Shown here piece by piece: positions 44,144 to 53,276 of a DNA stretch of 64,000 bases; position 1 is the stretch's first letter, and every line of letters begins with the position of its first letter. The notes under the pieces were generated by a model. That model ran no database searches. It was not told where the DNA came from and was given only the letters and a program-made list of their open reading frames with translations. The stretch is from the NCBI GenBank assembly GCA_033721235.1, contig JAWWAY010000002.1, positions 186,001 through 250,000 on the forward strand. The letters are read 5' to 3'. Origin of the DNA: UBA5078 sp033721235 (GTDB lineage Bacteria > Pseudomonadota > Gammaproteobacteria > Pseudomonadales > Pseudohongiellaceae). Position numbers and translations under genes: made by a program.

Positions 44144-45271
44144 TTACTGCTCGGCTTTGGTTTCACCAAAGGGAACAAACTCGACAACCTCTAAATCGAA
44201 ACCAGAGATTGCATTAAATTTGGCTGGATAACTCAATAGACGCATTTTACCCACGCCCAAATCACGTAGAATCTGCGAGCCAGTACCAATAGTTAAATCG
44301 CTACCCTTACGCGCCTGCCTCTTAGCACTATTTTCCTCTCCAAAGGCAGCCGCCAATGTAAGGTCAATATCTTCGGCATACTCGTCTCCGGATAGTAACA
44401 CGGCAACGCCTTTACCCTCTTTAGCGATATGCTCCAATGCACCGCTGAAGGACCAGCTAGGCCAAGCGCTGCTTACCACATCACACACATCATGAAGCGT
44501 ATTGGCAATATGCACACGCACGAGAGTAGGCTCGTCGGCGCTAAGCTCGCCCATGGTGAAGGCCATATGCTTACCGCCTTGAATGGTGTCGGTGAAGGTA
44601 TGCAAAACGAACTCGCCGTGTTGTGTCTTAATTGGATGCGACTCCAAACGCTCAACCGTTCGCTCGTTGGCAATTCGGTAATGAATAAGATCCACTATCG
44701 TGCCGATTTTTAAACCGTGCTGCTCAGCAAACACTTCCAGATCAGGGCGCCTAGCCATCGTGCCATCTTCGTTCATAATCTCAACGATGGTCGCTGCGGG
44801 AGAAAAACCCGCTAGCCTTGCCAGATCACAACCTGCCTCTGTGTGGCCCGCGCGCTGCAAAACGCCGCCAGGTTGCGCCATAATAGGAAATACATGGCCT
44901 GGCTGAACGATGTCTTCTGGCTTCGAGTCTCTACTGACCGCTACCTGAATTGTTCGAGCTCGATCTGCTGCTGAGATGCCAGTAGTCACTCCGGTGGCAG
45001 CTTCAATAGACGCGGTAAAATTGGTATGGAACTGCGTCGCGTTTTTATTAACCATTGGCGCAAGATTTAGATACTCACAACGCGCTCTATCCAGCGTCAA
45101 GCAAATCAGTCCGCGCGCGTTCTTGGCCATAAAATTAATGGCCTCAGTCGTCACGCGTTCGGCAGCAATAACAAGATCGCCTTCATTCTCGCGGTCTTCG
45201 TCATCCATCAAGATGACCATCTTACCTTGGCGAATATCGTCGATAATTTCTTCTACTGTATTCAGTTTCAT
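44144..45271 (-). CDS. ribBA: DHBP synthase with degenerate GTP cyclohydrolase II domain
   Basis: The first about 200 residues are a complete 3,4-dihydroxy-2-butanone 4-phosphate synthase: DDEDRENEGD acidic loop, TEAGCDLARLAG and EIMNEDG. This half makes the four-carbon unit of lumazine from ribulose 5-phosphate. The second half is related to GTP cyclohydrolase II but has lost the zinc cysteines and the RQEGRGIGL loop (here VLLSGDEYAED), so it should not open GTP. Such RibBX-type proteins occur in gammaproteobacteria that keep a separate ribA, as here at 40989. Confidence 0.93.
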   Translation of the reverse strand: MKLNTVEEIIDDIRQGKMVILMDDEDRENEGDLVIAAERVTTEAINFMAKNARGLICLTLDRARCEYLNLAPMVNKNATQFHTNFTASIEAATGVTTGISAADRARTIQVAVSRDSKPEDIVQPGHVFPIMAQPGGVLQRAGHTEAGCDLARLAGFSPAATIVEIMNEDGTMARRPDLEVFAEQHGLKIGTIVDLIHYRIANERTVERLESHPIKTQHGEFVLHTFTDTIQGGKHMAFTMGELSADEPTLVRVHIANTLHDVCDVVSSAWPSWSFSGALEHIAKEGKGVAVLLSGDEYAEDIDLTLAAAFGEENSAKRQARKGSDLTIGTGSQILRDLGVGKMRLLSYPAKFNAISGFDLEVVEFVPFGETKAEQ

Positions 45272-45335
45272 CTAATCACTATTTACGGAGCAATGTCCGT
45301 TTATCAAAGAATTTCTGCTCGGCTACTTCTCGCTC

Positions 45336-46004
45336 TCAGGCGAAGCCTTGCTCTGCTAAGAATGCACGCGTAAGCGTACTGGCATCATTATTCGAATTTT
45401 CGTCTGCGGCTTTTTCTCCCAACATCAAACGCTCGAGATAGCGGCTAATCAAATCGACTTCCAAGTTAACTTGCTGCCCTTCTCGATAATCCTGAATAAT
45501 AGTCTCTGCCTGCGTATGAGGAATTACATTGATACTGAACACGGCCCCCTTTACCGTATTCACAGTGAGGCTCGTTCCATCGATACAGATCGAACCCTTT
45601 TGTGCGATGTATTTTGCCAACTGAGCAGGTGCACGAAAGTCCATTCGAATGCTCGCCCCATCAGGCCTTGTCGCGATAAGTTCACCCACACCGTCCACAT
45701 GACCCGAAACGATATGCCCGCCTAGTCTTTTAGTCGGCGTTAAGGCTTTTTCCAGATTAACCCGGCTCCCATGAGTGAGCGCTTTCAGCGTGGTTAGCTC
45801 CATGGTTTCATTGGAAACGTCCGCATCAAAGCTAGCATTTCCCAAACCCGTCACTGTTAGACAAACACCGTTAACAGCAATACTGTCGCCCAGCACCACA
45901 TCGGAGAAATCGAGGCTAGGACTGCTAATGCGCAGGCGCCACTCTTTCTCTCGCAATTGCAGCTGGCTTATTTCACCCAGCGCCTCAATGATACCCGTAA
46001 ACAT
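45336..46004 (-). CDS. ribE: Riboflavin synthase alpha chain
   Basis: The 222-residue protein has two repeated lumazine-binding halves: MFTGIIEALGEI with GDSIAVNGVCLTV, then VSGHVDGVGE with GSICIDGTSLTV. It dismutates two lumazines to riboflavin. An Asn/Asp-rich tail with ENSNNDAS is slightly extended. It lies between ribD and ribBA in the same transcript. Confidence 0.96.
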   Translation of the reverse strand: MFTGIIEALGEISQLQLREKEWRLRISSPSLDFSDVVLGDSIAVNGVCLTVTGLGNASFDADVSNETMELTTLKALTHGSRVNLEKALTPTKRLGGHIVSGHVDGVGELIATRPDGASIRMDFRAPAQLAKYIAQKGSICIDGTSLTVNTVKGAVFSINVIPHTQAETIIQDYREGQQVNLEVDLISRYLERLMLGEKAADENSNNDASTLTRAFLAEQGFA

Positions 46005-46037
46005 ATTGCTACTTTCCCAGTCAGTACTGTTGCACTG

Positions 46038-47174
46038 CTATTTATTGATAATTCGCGCGGTAATGCGACAATCCTGCTCGATGGCAGTCACATCGACGAT
46101 CTCTAATCCGATGTGGTCAGACATATGCGACAGGCCCGGCAGTTTAAACAAGGGCAATGCATCGCTGCCCAAGAACTTGGCACCGATATAAATAATCACT
46201 TCGTCGACCAGTCCGGCCTGTACCATGGCACCGCTCAATGTGGGGCCAGCTTCTATCATTACCTCGTTGCAATTGTATTGTTGCGCCAGAGCACTCATCG
46301 CTGCGCGCAAGTCCACTCGCCCCCCTGCCACAGTTGGCAATTCGTGGATATCGAGGGTTCCCGATGATCGTAAATGGGCAAATCGCTCAAACTGCTGCGG
46401 ATGCGGCGCGCCCACTAAGAATATTACCTCACCCGGCAGGGTAAGAATTTTTGACTCCGGCGGCGTGCGCAAAGACGAATCTATCACGACACGCTTTGGC
46501 TGCCGATTCGGCACTTTGTCCCTGGCATCTTCTGGCAGCTCGTCTACCCGCAGATTCAAGCTGGGGTCATCGCCTAAAACAGTATTCACGCCGGTGACAA
46601 TGGCACAGGACTGCGCGCGCAAGCGCTGCACATCGGCCCTTGCCGCTGGCCCTGTAATCCACTGACTCTCACCGGAGGCCATCGCAGTGCGGCCATCTAG
46701 GCTCATCGCCATCTTACAGCGCACATAGGGCAAGCCTTCCGTCATGCGCTTAATAAAACCGGGGTTAAGTGCTCGCGCCTCATCCTCCAGCAGGGGGCCG
46801 CTCACTTTAATTCCCGCGTCCATCAAGGTCTGCACCCCTTTGCCTGCGACAAGCGGGTTCGGGTCGTGCATGGCAAACACTACTTCGGTAATGCCCGCAT
46901 CAATCAGGGCCTGTGTGCAAGGCGGCGTACGACCAAAATGGCAGCACGGCTCCAAAGATACATAGGCCGTAGCACCCTTTGCCTTTTCACCGGCCTCAGC
47001 CAATGCATTCACCTCGGCATGAGGCTCACCGAAACGCTTATGCCAACCCGTTCCAACCACCTTAGAGTCGCGCTCAATAACACAGCCCACGCGCGGATTA
47101 GGCGCAGTGGTATAGACATTGGCAGCGGCCTCAATGGCCATACGCATAAATGTCTGTGCTGTTGTTTCCATCAT
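46038..47174 (-). CDS. ribD: Bifunctional riboflavin deaminase/reductase
   Basis: The 378-residue enzyme has an N-terminal cytidine-deaminase-like domain (HAEVNALAEAG, EPCCHFGRTPPC zinc site) and a C-terminal NADPH reductase domain (KMAMSLDGRTAMASGES, TGVNTVLGDDPSL, EAGPTLSGAMVQ). It performs the second and third steps of the pathway. It overlaps nrdR by four bases. Confidence 0.96.
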   Translation of the reverse strand: MMETTAQTFMRMAIEAAANVYTTAPNPRVGCVIERDSKVVGTGWHKRFGEPHAEVNALAEAGEKAKGATAYVSLEPCCHFGRTPPCTQALIDAGITEVVFAMHDPNPLVAGKGVQTLMDAGIKVSGPLLEDEARALNPGFIKRMTEGLPYVRCKMAMSLDGRTAMASGESQWITGPAARADVQRLRAQSCAIVTGVNTVLGDDPSLNLRVDELPEDARDKVPNRQPKRVVIDSSLRTPPESKILTLPGEVIFLVGAPHPQQFERFAHLRSSGTLDIHELPTVAGGRVDLRAAMSALAQQYNCNEVMIEAGPTLSGAMVQAGLVDEVIIYIGAKFLGSDALPLFKLPGLSHMSDHIGLEIVDVTAIEQDCRITARIINK

Positions 47175-47632
47175 GATGTCCCGTCGTTGGCCAGGCGATC
47201 GATCTCAGCACGAAACTCATTGAGGTCTTTAAAGCTCCGATACACGGATGCAAAGCGCACAAAGGCCACTTCGTCTAACTGCCGCAACTCCAGCATTACC
47301 TGCTCCCCTACAATGCGGGACGGTATTTCTCTTTCACCAGTGGCACGGAGATGGTTCTTGATGCGGTTAATGGCCTCATCAACTTTCTCTATACTCACAG
47401 GCCGTTTCTCTAAGGCCTTTAGCAGACCAGAATGTAGTTTCTCTTCATCGAAAGGTTCCCGATTGCCGTTTTGCTTAATAATACGAGGCATAACCAACTC
47501 AGCTGTCTCATAGGTAGTAAAGCGCTCGACGCAAGTGATGCACTCGCGTCGACGACGGACTTGATTACCTTCGGACACCAATCGAGAATCGATTACCTTG
47601 GTATCTAAAGCGTTGCAAAACGGACAATGCAT
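47171..47632 (-). CDS. nrdR: Transcriptional repressor NrdR
   Basis: The 153-residue protein has an N-terminal zinc ribbon (CPFCN ... RRRRECITCVERFTTYE) and an ATP-cone domain. It senses ATP/dATP and represses ribonucleotide reductase genes. Its place between glyA and ribD is a widespread gammaproteobacterial order. Length is normal. Confidence 0.96.
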   Translation of the reverse strand: MHCPFCNALDTKVIDSRLVSEGNQVRRRRECITCVERFTTYETAELVMPRIIKQNGNREPFDEEKLHSGLLKALEKRPVSIEKVDEAINRIKNHLRATGEREIPSRIVGEQVMLELRQLDEVAFVRFASVYRSFKDLNEFRAEIDRLANDGTS

Positions 47633-47652
47633 AGTCGACCTTCAAGCCTTTA

Positions 47653-48906
47653 TTAGCTGTAGACAGGGAATCTTTCACACAGAGCCAAAACACGGCTGCG
47701 CACTTGATCAATTACCTTCTCGTCTTCGATGTTATCCAACACATCACAGATCCAAGTGGTTAGTTGAGCCACCTCTGCTTCCTTGAAACCACGACGCGTA
47801 ACAGCAGGAGATCCGATTCGCAGCCCGCTGGTAACAAAGGGCGGCAATGGGTCGTTAGGGACGGCGTTCTTGTTCACAGTAATATTGGCCTTACCTAACG
47901 CGGCATCCGCGTCTTTACCTGTAATGCCTTGCTTAACGAGGCTCAGCAGGAACAAGTGATCATCGGTGCCATTAGAGACGATGTCGTAACCGCGCTCCAT
48001 AAACCCTTTGGCCATAGTCTGGGCATTCTTAACCACTTGTTGTTGGTAGCTCTTAAACTCGTCTCCCATAGCCTCTTTGAAGCAAACCGCTTTTGCTGCA
48101 ATAACATGCATCAAGGGGCCGCCTTGGCTTTCGGGGAATACGGCGAAATTAAGCTTCTTCTCAAGCTCTGGGTTAGCCTTAGCTAGAATAATGCCGCCAC
48201 GAGGCCCCCCTAGAGTTTTATGGGTAGTTGACGTCGTCACATCGGCTATTTGCACAGGGCTTGGGTAAACACCTGCCGCCACAAGACCCGCAATATGCGC
48301 CATGTCCACAACGAAGTAAGCACCCACTTTGTCTGCAATTTCGCGGAAACGCTGCCAGTCAACCACACGAGAATAGGCCGAGAAACCTGCCATAATCATT
48401 TTCGGCTTATGCTCAAGGGCTAGCGCTTCCACTTGCTCGTAATCGATTTCCCCGGTTTCGTTGTTCAAACCGTATTGAATGGCGTTATAGATACGGCCGG
48501 AAAAGCTCACGCTCGCACCGTGGGTCAAGTGACCGCCGTCTGCCAAGCTCATGCCTAGGACTGTGTCACCTGGCTTAAGAAGCGCCATATAAACGGCGGC
48601 ATTGGCCTGGGAGCCTGAGTGCGGCTGCACATTCGCGTAGTCGGCACCGAAAAGGGCTTTGGCGCGCTCAATAGCCAAGGTTTCAACAACATCGACGTGT
48701 TCGCAACCGCCGTAGTAGCGTTTGCCTGGATAACCTTCAGCATACTTATTGGTCAGCACGCTACCCTGCGCTTCCATCACGCGCGGGCTGGTGTAATTTT
48801 CCGACGCAATTAGCTCGATGTGATGCTCTTGACGCTGGGCCTCAGCATCCATGGCGGCTTTTAGATCCGGATCAAACTCCGCAATTGTCATATCACTACT
48901 AAACAT
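47653..48906 (-). CDS. glyA: Serine hydroxymethyltransferase
   Basis: The 417-residue PLP enzyme converts serine and tetrahydrofolate into glycine and 5,10-methylene-THF. The PLP lysine is in TTSTTHKTLGGPRGG, and YAEGYPGKRYYGGCE and HSGSQANAAVY are conserved substrate-binding segments. Start at 48906 follows GGGGA; a second Met at residue 6 is less likely. It supplies one-carbon units for purine and, via formate balance, the neighbouring GTP-consuming pathway, though any regulatory link is inference. Confidence 0.96.
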   Translation of the reverse strand: MFSSDMTIAEFDPDLKAAMDAEAQRQEHHIELIASENYTSPRVMEAQGSVLTNKYAEGYPGKRYYGGCEHVDVVETLAIERAKALFGADYANVQPHSGSQANAAVYMALLKPGDTVLGMSLADGGHLTHGASVSFSGRIYNAIQYGLNNETGEIDYEQVEALALEHKPKMIMAGFSAYSRVVDWQRFREIADKVGAYFVVDMAHIAGLVAAGVYPSPVQIADVTTSTTHKTLGGPRGGIILAKANPELEKKLNFAVFPESQGGPLMHVIAAKAVCFKEAMGDEFKSYQQQVVKNAQTMAKGFMERGYDIVSNGTDDHLFLLSLVKQGITGKDADAALGKANITVNKNAVPNDPLPPFVTSGLRIGSPAVTRRGFKEAEVAQLTTWICDVLDNIEDEKVIDQVRSRVLALCERFPVYS

Positions 48907-49207
48907 TCAATTCCCCATTGGCTAGCCTAAGATTCAGTGGAGCGCCATTTTACAGCATGGCCCGATGCTGGGCACCCACTATGTTCGGCAAATCGTCCTA
49001 AAACAGCTGATTTTTTTGCATATTCACTATGACTAAGCTGCATATAGGCCCAGATAGGCGTTAATTTTGCTCATGATGAGGGGGATTATAATTTTCATCG
49101 CTCGCAATAGAGCTAAGCGCGCCACGAATATGCCATAATTCCCCTAAACCAACTCAGCCTAATAAATGGCTGAAACAAGCAAGACGATTCAAAGGATATA
49201 GCTCGCT
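48907..49207. other. Divergent intergenic region between glyA and ettA
   Basis: About 300 bases that must hold two divergent promoters. A minus-strand TATAAT-like element (49085-49090 on the plus strand reads ATTATA) is a possible glyA -10, with no good -35. A 6-bp hairpin CAGCAT / ATGCTG lies at 48954-48971. No PurR-like operator, riboswitch or small gene was recognised. Confidence 0.4.
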
Positions 49208-50875
49208 ATGGCACAGTTTGTATACACCATGCAGAGGGTAGGAAAAGTAGTCCCACCCAAAAAAGAGATTCTAAAAGACATTTCCCTGTCGTTCTTCCCA
49301 GGCGCCAAAATTGGCGTTCTAGGCCTAAATGGCTCTGGTAAGTCGAGCTTACTTCGCATTATGGCGGGAATTGACAAAGAGCATCACGGTGAAGCCAGAG
49401 CACAGGCCGATATTAATATTGGCTATCTGCCACAGGAGCCAGCATTGAATCTTGAGAAAGATGTGCGCGGCAATGTGGAAGAGGGCATGGGCTCTATAAT
49501 CCAACTGATCGAAGAGTTTAACCAGATCAGCGACAGGTTTGCCGAGCCCATGATCGACGACGAGATGAACCAGCTGCTGGAGAAGCAAGGTGAGCTGCAG
49601 AACGCAATTGATGCGGCCGACGGCTGGGATCTGGAGCGCAAACTAGAGGTTGCGGCAGATGCGCTGCGTTTGCCGGCATGGGATTCCGATGTTAGTAAAC
49701 TCTCGGGCGGCGAGAAGCGCCGAGTTGCGCTATGCCGACTACTCCTATCCAACCCAGACATGCTCTTACTGGACGAGCCCACCAACCACCTAGATGCCGA
49801 AAGCGTCGCGTGGCTAGAGCGTTTTTTACAGGAATACCCGGGCACAGTGGTTGCGATTACCCATGATCGCTACTTCTTGGACAATGCGGCTGGCTGGATT
49901 CTGGAGCTGGACCGAGGTCACGGCATTCCATACGAAGGCAATTACACCAACTGGCTGGAAGCCAAGGAAAAGCGGCTAGCAACGGAAGCCAAGCAAGAGG
50001 CCGCAAGAGAGAAAACCATCAAGTCAGAACTAGAGTGGGTGCGGGCAAACCCCAAGGGGCGCCAGGCCAAGAGCAAGGCCCGCATGGCAAGGTTTGAGGA
50101 GCTGAACTCTCAAGACTTCCAGAAGCGCAACGAGACCACCGAATTGTATATTCCACCAGGTCCACGCTTGGGCGATGTTGTGATTGAAGTGGAAAACCTT
50201 TGCAAGAGCTTCGGAGATCGCACACTGATCGAAGACTTGAGCTTTAGCATCCCCAAAGGCAGCATCGTCGGCATTATTGGGGGCAACGGCGCAGGTAAAA
50301 CGACCTTCTTGCGCATGTTGGTCGGGCAAGAGCAGCCCGATAGCGGCAGCATACGCCTAGGCGAGACCGTCGACCTAGCCTATGTCGATCAGAGCCGCGA
50401 CGAACTCGATGATACGCAAACTGTGTGGGAGGAAATATCTGACGGCAACGAGATTCTGCAGATTGGTCGCTATGAAGTGCCCTCTCGCGCCTATGCTAGC
50501 CGCTTCAATTTTCGCGGCTCGGACCAGCAAAAGAATGTGAAAGACCTATCTGGGGGTGAGCGCAACCGCCTGCATTTAGCTAAACTTCTGAAGCGTGGAG
50601 CGAATGTGCTGCTATTAGACGAACCAACCAATGACTTGGACGTTGAGACACTACGCGCGCTCGAAGAGGGCCTACTTAACTTCCCCGGCAATGCGATCAT
50701 CGTATCCCATGATCGCTGGTTCCTAGACCGCCTATGCACGCATATTCTCGCGTTCGAAGGCGATAGCAAAGTAGTATGGCATGAAGGCAATTACAGCGAT
50801 TACGAGGCCGACCGCAAGAAGCGGCTAGGCGACGCCGCACAGCCTACGCGCATAAAATACAAAAGACTCGCCTAG
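49208..50875 (+). CDS. ettA: Energy-dependent translational throttle ATPase EttA
   Basis: The 555-residue ABC-F protein begins MAQFVYTMQRVGKVVPPKKE as in E. coli EttA. Cassette 1: GLNGSGKSS, LSGGEKRR, LLLDEPTNHLD. Cassette 2: GGNGAGKTT, LSGGERNRLHLA, LLLDEPTNDLD. The arm and the P-site tRNA interaction linker (residues about 245-300, rich in Arg/Lys) are present. EttA binds the ribosomal E site and gates the first translation steps according to ADP/ATP. The ribosome-binding site is AGGA twelve bases before the ATG. Confidence 0.96.
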   Translation: MAQFVYTMQRVGKVVPPKKEILKDISLSFFPGAKIGVLGLNGSGKSSLLRIMAGIDKEHHGEARAQADINIGYLPQEPALNLEKDVRGNVEEGMGSIIQLIEEFNQISDRFAEPMIDDEMNQLLEKQGELQNAIDAADGWDLERKLEVAADALRLPAWDSDVSKLSGGEKRRVALCRLLLSNPDMLLLDEPTNHLDAESVAWLERFLQEYPGTVVAITHDRYFLDNAAGWILELDRGHGIPYEGNYTNWLEAKEKRLATEAKQEAAREKTIKSELEWVRANPKGRQAKSKARMARFEELNSQDFQKRNETTELYIPPGPRLGDVVIEVENLCKSFGDRTLIEDLSFSIPKGSIVGIIGGNGAGKTTFLRMLVGQEQPDSGSIRLGETVDLAYVDQSRDELDDTQTVWEEISDGNEILQIGRYEVPSRAYASRFNFRGSDQQKNVKDLSGGERNRLHLAKLLKRGANVLLLDEPTNDLDVETLRALEEGLLNFPGNAIIVSHDRWFLDRLCTHILAFEGDSKVVWHEGNYSDYEADRKKRLGDAAQPTRIKYKRLA

Positions 50876-50954
50876 CAAGGGCAGCTCGCTAGGTACTGCA
50901 GTTCTGGCAGCAACGGCCGCTATCACTGTATCGATGGAAGACGGAGGAAATACA

Positions 50955-51350
50955 ATGGGTGACACGCTAGATCCAAAAACCGATAAGCCTGATGAGCAAT
51001 CGGATAACCGTCGTGCGTTCACGAGAGTTTTTTTCGACGCCGAAACAGTCATTTCCCAAGGAACAAAAAGCTGGCCTGTAGAGCTTATCGATATATCCCT
51101 GCATGGCCTGCTTGTTAAAGACCCAGGAGATATGAACCTAGTTGCCAACTCTAAGTTAGAGGCCGACATTCATCTGGCTGGCGACTTGGCTATTCGTATG
51201 CATTTGCATATCGCCCATCAAGAGGACGATCTAATAGGGCTCGTTTGCGATGATATCGACATCGACAGCATGACCCACCTTCGCCGCTTGGTGGAACTAA
51301 ACACCGGCGACACGGGCCTGCTAGAAAGGGAATTGTCAGCTTTAGGCTAA
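50955..51350 (+). CDS. PilZ domain protein
   Basis: The 131-residue protein is a single PilZ domain: RRxxxR as RRAFTR (residues 19-24) and DISLHG (residues 47-51), the two halves of the c-di-GMP binding site. The acidic N-terminus (DPKTDKPDEQSDN) precedes it. The start at 50955 has GGAGG eight bases upstream; a longer frame from 50934 is weaker. It would read the c-di-GMP made or degraded by the enzymes at 15.9 and 38.6 kb, but the target is unknown. The 3' end lies eight bases from the convergent replication gene. Confidence 0.85.
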   Translation: MGDTLDPKTDKPDEQSDNRRAFTRVFFDAETVISQGTKSWPVELIDISLHGLLVKDPGDMNLVANSKLEADIHLAGDLAIRMHLHIAHQEDDLIGLVCDDIDIDSMTHLRRLVELNTGDTGLLERELSALG

Positions 51351-51358
51351 GACCGCTG

Positions 51359-52051
51359 TTACAGGTCTAACTCTTCGCGCAATTTTTGCATACGAGCGTG
51401 ATTCTCCTGCGCCGACAACGGACGGGAAACGCGCTCAGGCAAGGCCCTAGCTTGGGGTGCCTCTAACTCTTCGCCGTGCATCACTCTGCGGCAAAGTTCT
51501 TGATAATAATAATCAAAAAGTGGAAAGACCTTGTCTTCTGGCTCGCTAGCCAGAATATACCAATCCGTTGCCTTACCTGCGAGATACACTGCCAAGTGGC
51601 TCCACTGATATTCTGACTTGGGCTGACTAGCGCAACAGGCCTCGATATAGGCTTGCTTTGAACTCGGCAGGCCGAATACTTCCATGCCGTTATCGCAAGC
51701 CTTTACCACCTCCGCCAAGCTGGGCAAGTACGTGCTTCTTTTGACCAGTCGTGAGGACGCAGCGACAATCTGAGAAGGGCTATAAGCGGCGAGTGCTTCA
51801 CTCCAATAGCGCTTGGCAAGCAGCAGTTGATCTTCCTTCGCATAAGCCTTATGAAACTGGTTATGGTATGCAAGTTCAAAATCGGCAAACAGTTTATTAA
51901 TGGCATCGACCCTATCCGGCCCTTGATCGTAAGCGCTGTCACCCCCCATCTGGCTATTCGGCCCAGCTTCGGTCTGTGAATCGCTTATAGGCTTTTCCAA
52001 CTGCTTGCGTGCCTTGTTCAGTAAAGGATTCATTGATTGCATTAGTGCCAC
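51359..52051 (-). CDS. Replication protein P-like (lambda P family)
   Basis: The 230-residue protein resembles the lambda-P group: INKLFADFELAYHNQFHKAYA, LAKRYWSEALAAYSPSQIVAASSRLVKRSTYLPSLAEVVKAC and a C-terminal helical tail (SAQENHARMQKLREELDL). Lambda P binds the DnaB helicase and delivers it to the origin. No integrase or phage structural gene is nearby, so the gene looks chromosomal. The start is uncertain: GTG at 52051 or ATG at 52033 overlap the upstream gene by about 80-98 bases; ATG 51949 would avoid overlap but has no Shine-Dalgarno sequence and loses 34 residues. Confidence 0.7.
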   Translation of the reverse strand: MALMQSMNPLLNKARKQLEKPISDSQTEAGPNSQMGGDSAYDQGPDRVDAINKLFADFELAYHNQFHKAYAKEDQLLLAKRYWSEALAAYSPSQIVAASSRLVKRSTYLPSLAEVVKACDNGMEVFGLPSSKQAYIEACCASQPKSEYQWSHLAVYLAGKATDWYILASEPEDKVFPLFDYYYQELCRRVMHGEELEAPQARALPERVSRPLSAQENHARMQKLREELDL

Positions 52052-53123
52052 TCACATTGACGGCGTTCTCTAGCCGCCTTGCCCATTGATATTTTATATA
52101 TTGCAAGAACCGAGTATTCCAAGATGCGTGCGCCTGCTGCGCATCGCGCCAGTACAAGACAAATTCTTTAACCTTCTCTCGCGCAAAGCTTTCATCTATC
52201 TGAGCAAGGCTCAGAATATCAAAGCACTCGGCGCTAGGCTGCCAGTCCGCCGGTATAATTCGCGGTTGATTGTCCACATCAACGGTGGAGGAATACTTAG
52301 CCCACTGCCGCCTAATATGATCGATGAAGCGGGTATTCCACTGCCCTTCCTGAGCCCCACGCTCGCGCCAATATAAAACAAACTCAGGCACGGCATCTTC
52401 AATAAAAGCCCTATTAATGCCAGCGTTTTCGAGTATGCTCATTGCATCGGAGCTGGGCAACCAGTCCGGCGACATTAGCGTGTCGATTTCCCTAGCACCT
52501 TTACGCGACTGAGCTTGGCGCCACTCTCTTACCGCCCACTTATAAAATGAATTTCCCCAAGAGAAGCGCGTGTCCCCCCTATCTCGCCAGTACAGGACGA
52601 AACCAGGCACCAGCTCCCGAATAAAGTCTTCGGGAATATTGTGCTGCTTGCACTGCTTAATCCAATCTTGGCCGGGCTGCCAGTCTGGGGGAATGCGGCT
52701 TGCGCCCGAGGTATTTGCGGCATCAAAAATCTCGCGATGCGTCGAGCCACCAGTATTAACAGAGCGATCTTCTGTTGCTTTCTCGCTTAGGGGAGACTGC
52801 ACTACTGCTGACTTGGAAGACGATTCCTGTTTTTGGTTTATCGCAAAGTAACTGCGCCCACCCTCGTCCTCTACCAAAATTAATCCCAACTCCTGCAGAC
52901 TCCCTTGCACTCTTTTCAGATCAATCAGCGCCCAAAACGGAAACGCCTCGGCCAGGACATCTTGACTCAGAGCTACCCACTTCAAGCCATTCTTAAAGCG
53001 GCCGTCCCGATGTGCCATTAGTTCGCTCAAGACATGCAGCATCACGGCCTCTTCAAGGCCGATAGTCTGCGCAAGCGTTGGCGATATGACCAGCGGTCGT
53101 TCTGGAATCAAAGAGGACTGCAT
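51954..53123 (-). CDS. Protein with three tandem DnaT-type domains
   Basis: An N-terminal winged-helix-like region (residues 1-95; QDVLAEAFPFWALIDLKRVQGSL) and a Ser-rich linker are followed by three copies of a DnaT single-strand-DNA-binding type domain at residues 144-203, 217-276 and 290-349, spaced exactly 73 residues. Each has a PDW/PADW start, FVLYWR in the middle and W.....F....R.W at the end. DnaT helps PriA/PriB reload the replicative helicase. One domain is usual; three are not. The next gene is a lambda-P-like helicase loader in the same direction, so the pair probably forms a helicase-loading or replication-restart module. Confidence 0.75.
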   Translation of the reverse strand: MQSSLIPERPLVISPTLAQTIGLEEAVMLHVLSELMAHRDGRFKNGLKWVALSQDVLAEAFPFWALIDLKRVQGSLQELGLILVEDEGGRSYFAINQKQESSSKSAVVQSPLSEKATEDRSVNTGGSTHREIFDAANTSGASRIPPDWQPGQDWIKQCKQHNIPEDFIRELVPGFVLYWRDRGDTRFSWGNSFYKWAVREWRQAQSRKGAREIDTLMSPDWLPSSDAMSILENAGINRAFIEDAVPEFVLYWRERGAQEGQWNTRFIDHIRRQWAKYSSTVDVDNQPRIIPADWQPSAECFDILSLAQIDESFAREKVKEFVLYWRDAQQAHASWNTRFLQYIKYQWARRLENAVNVSGTNAINESFTEQGTQAVGKAYKRFTDRSWAE

Positions 53124-53276
53124 GAAAAAACCTGTGTATACCTAAGTCAAACTAAAGCGTGTTGGACGGATATGCTACCACAGCCATGCCCTAACACAGC
53201 GCTTGCCTTTGAGAAAATTGACAAAGCGCACAAGCGAAGCACCATGCAGCAATCGACAATACCAGCGCGTGCAAGC

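Noticed and set aside
51359..53123. Prophage remnant containing the replication genes
   Set aside because: No integrase, attachment repeats, repressor or structural genes within the window; both flanks are ordinary chromosomal genes.
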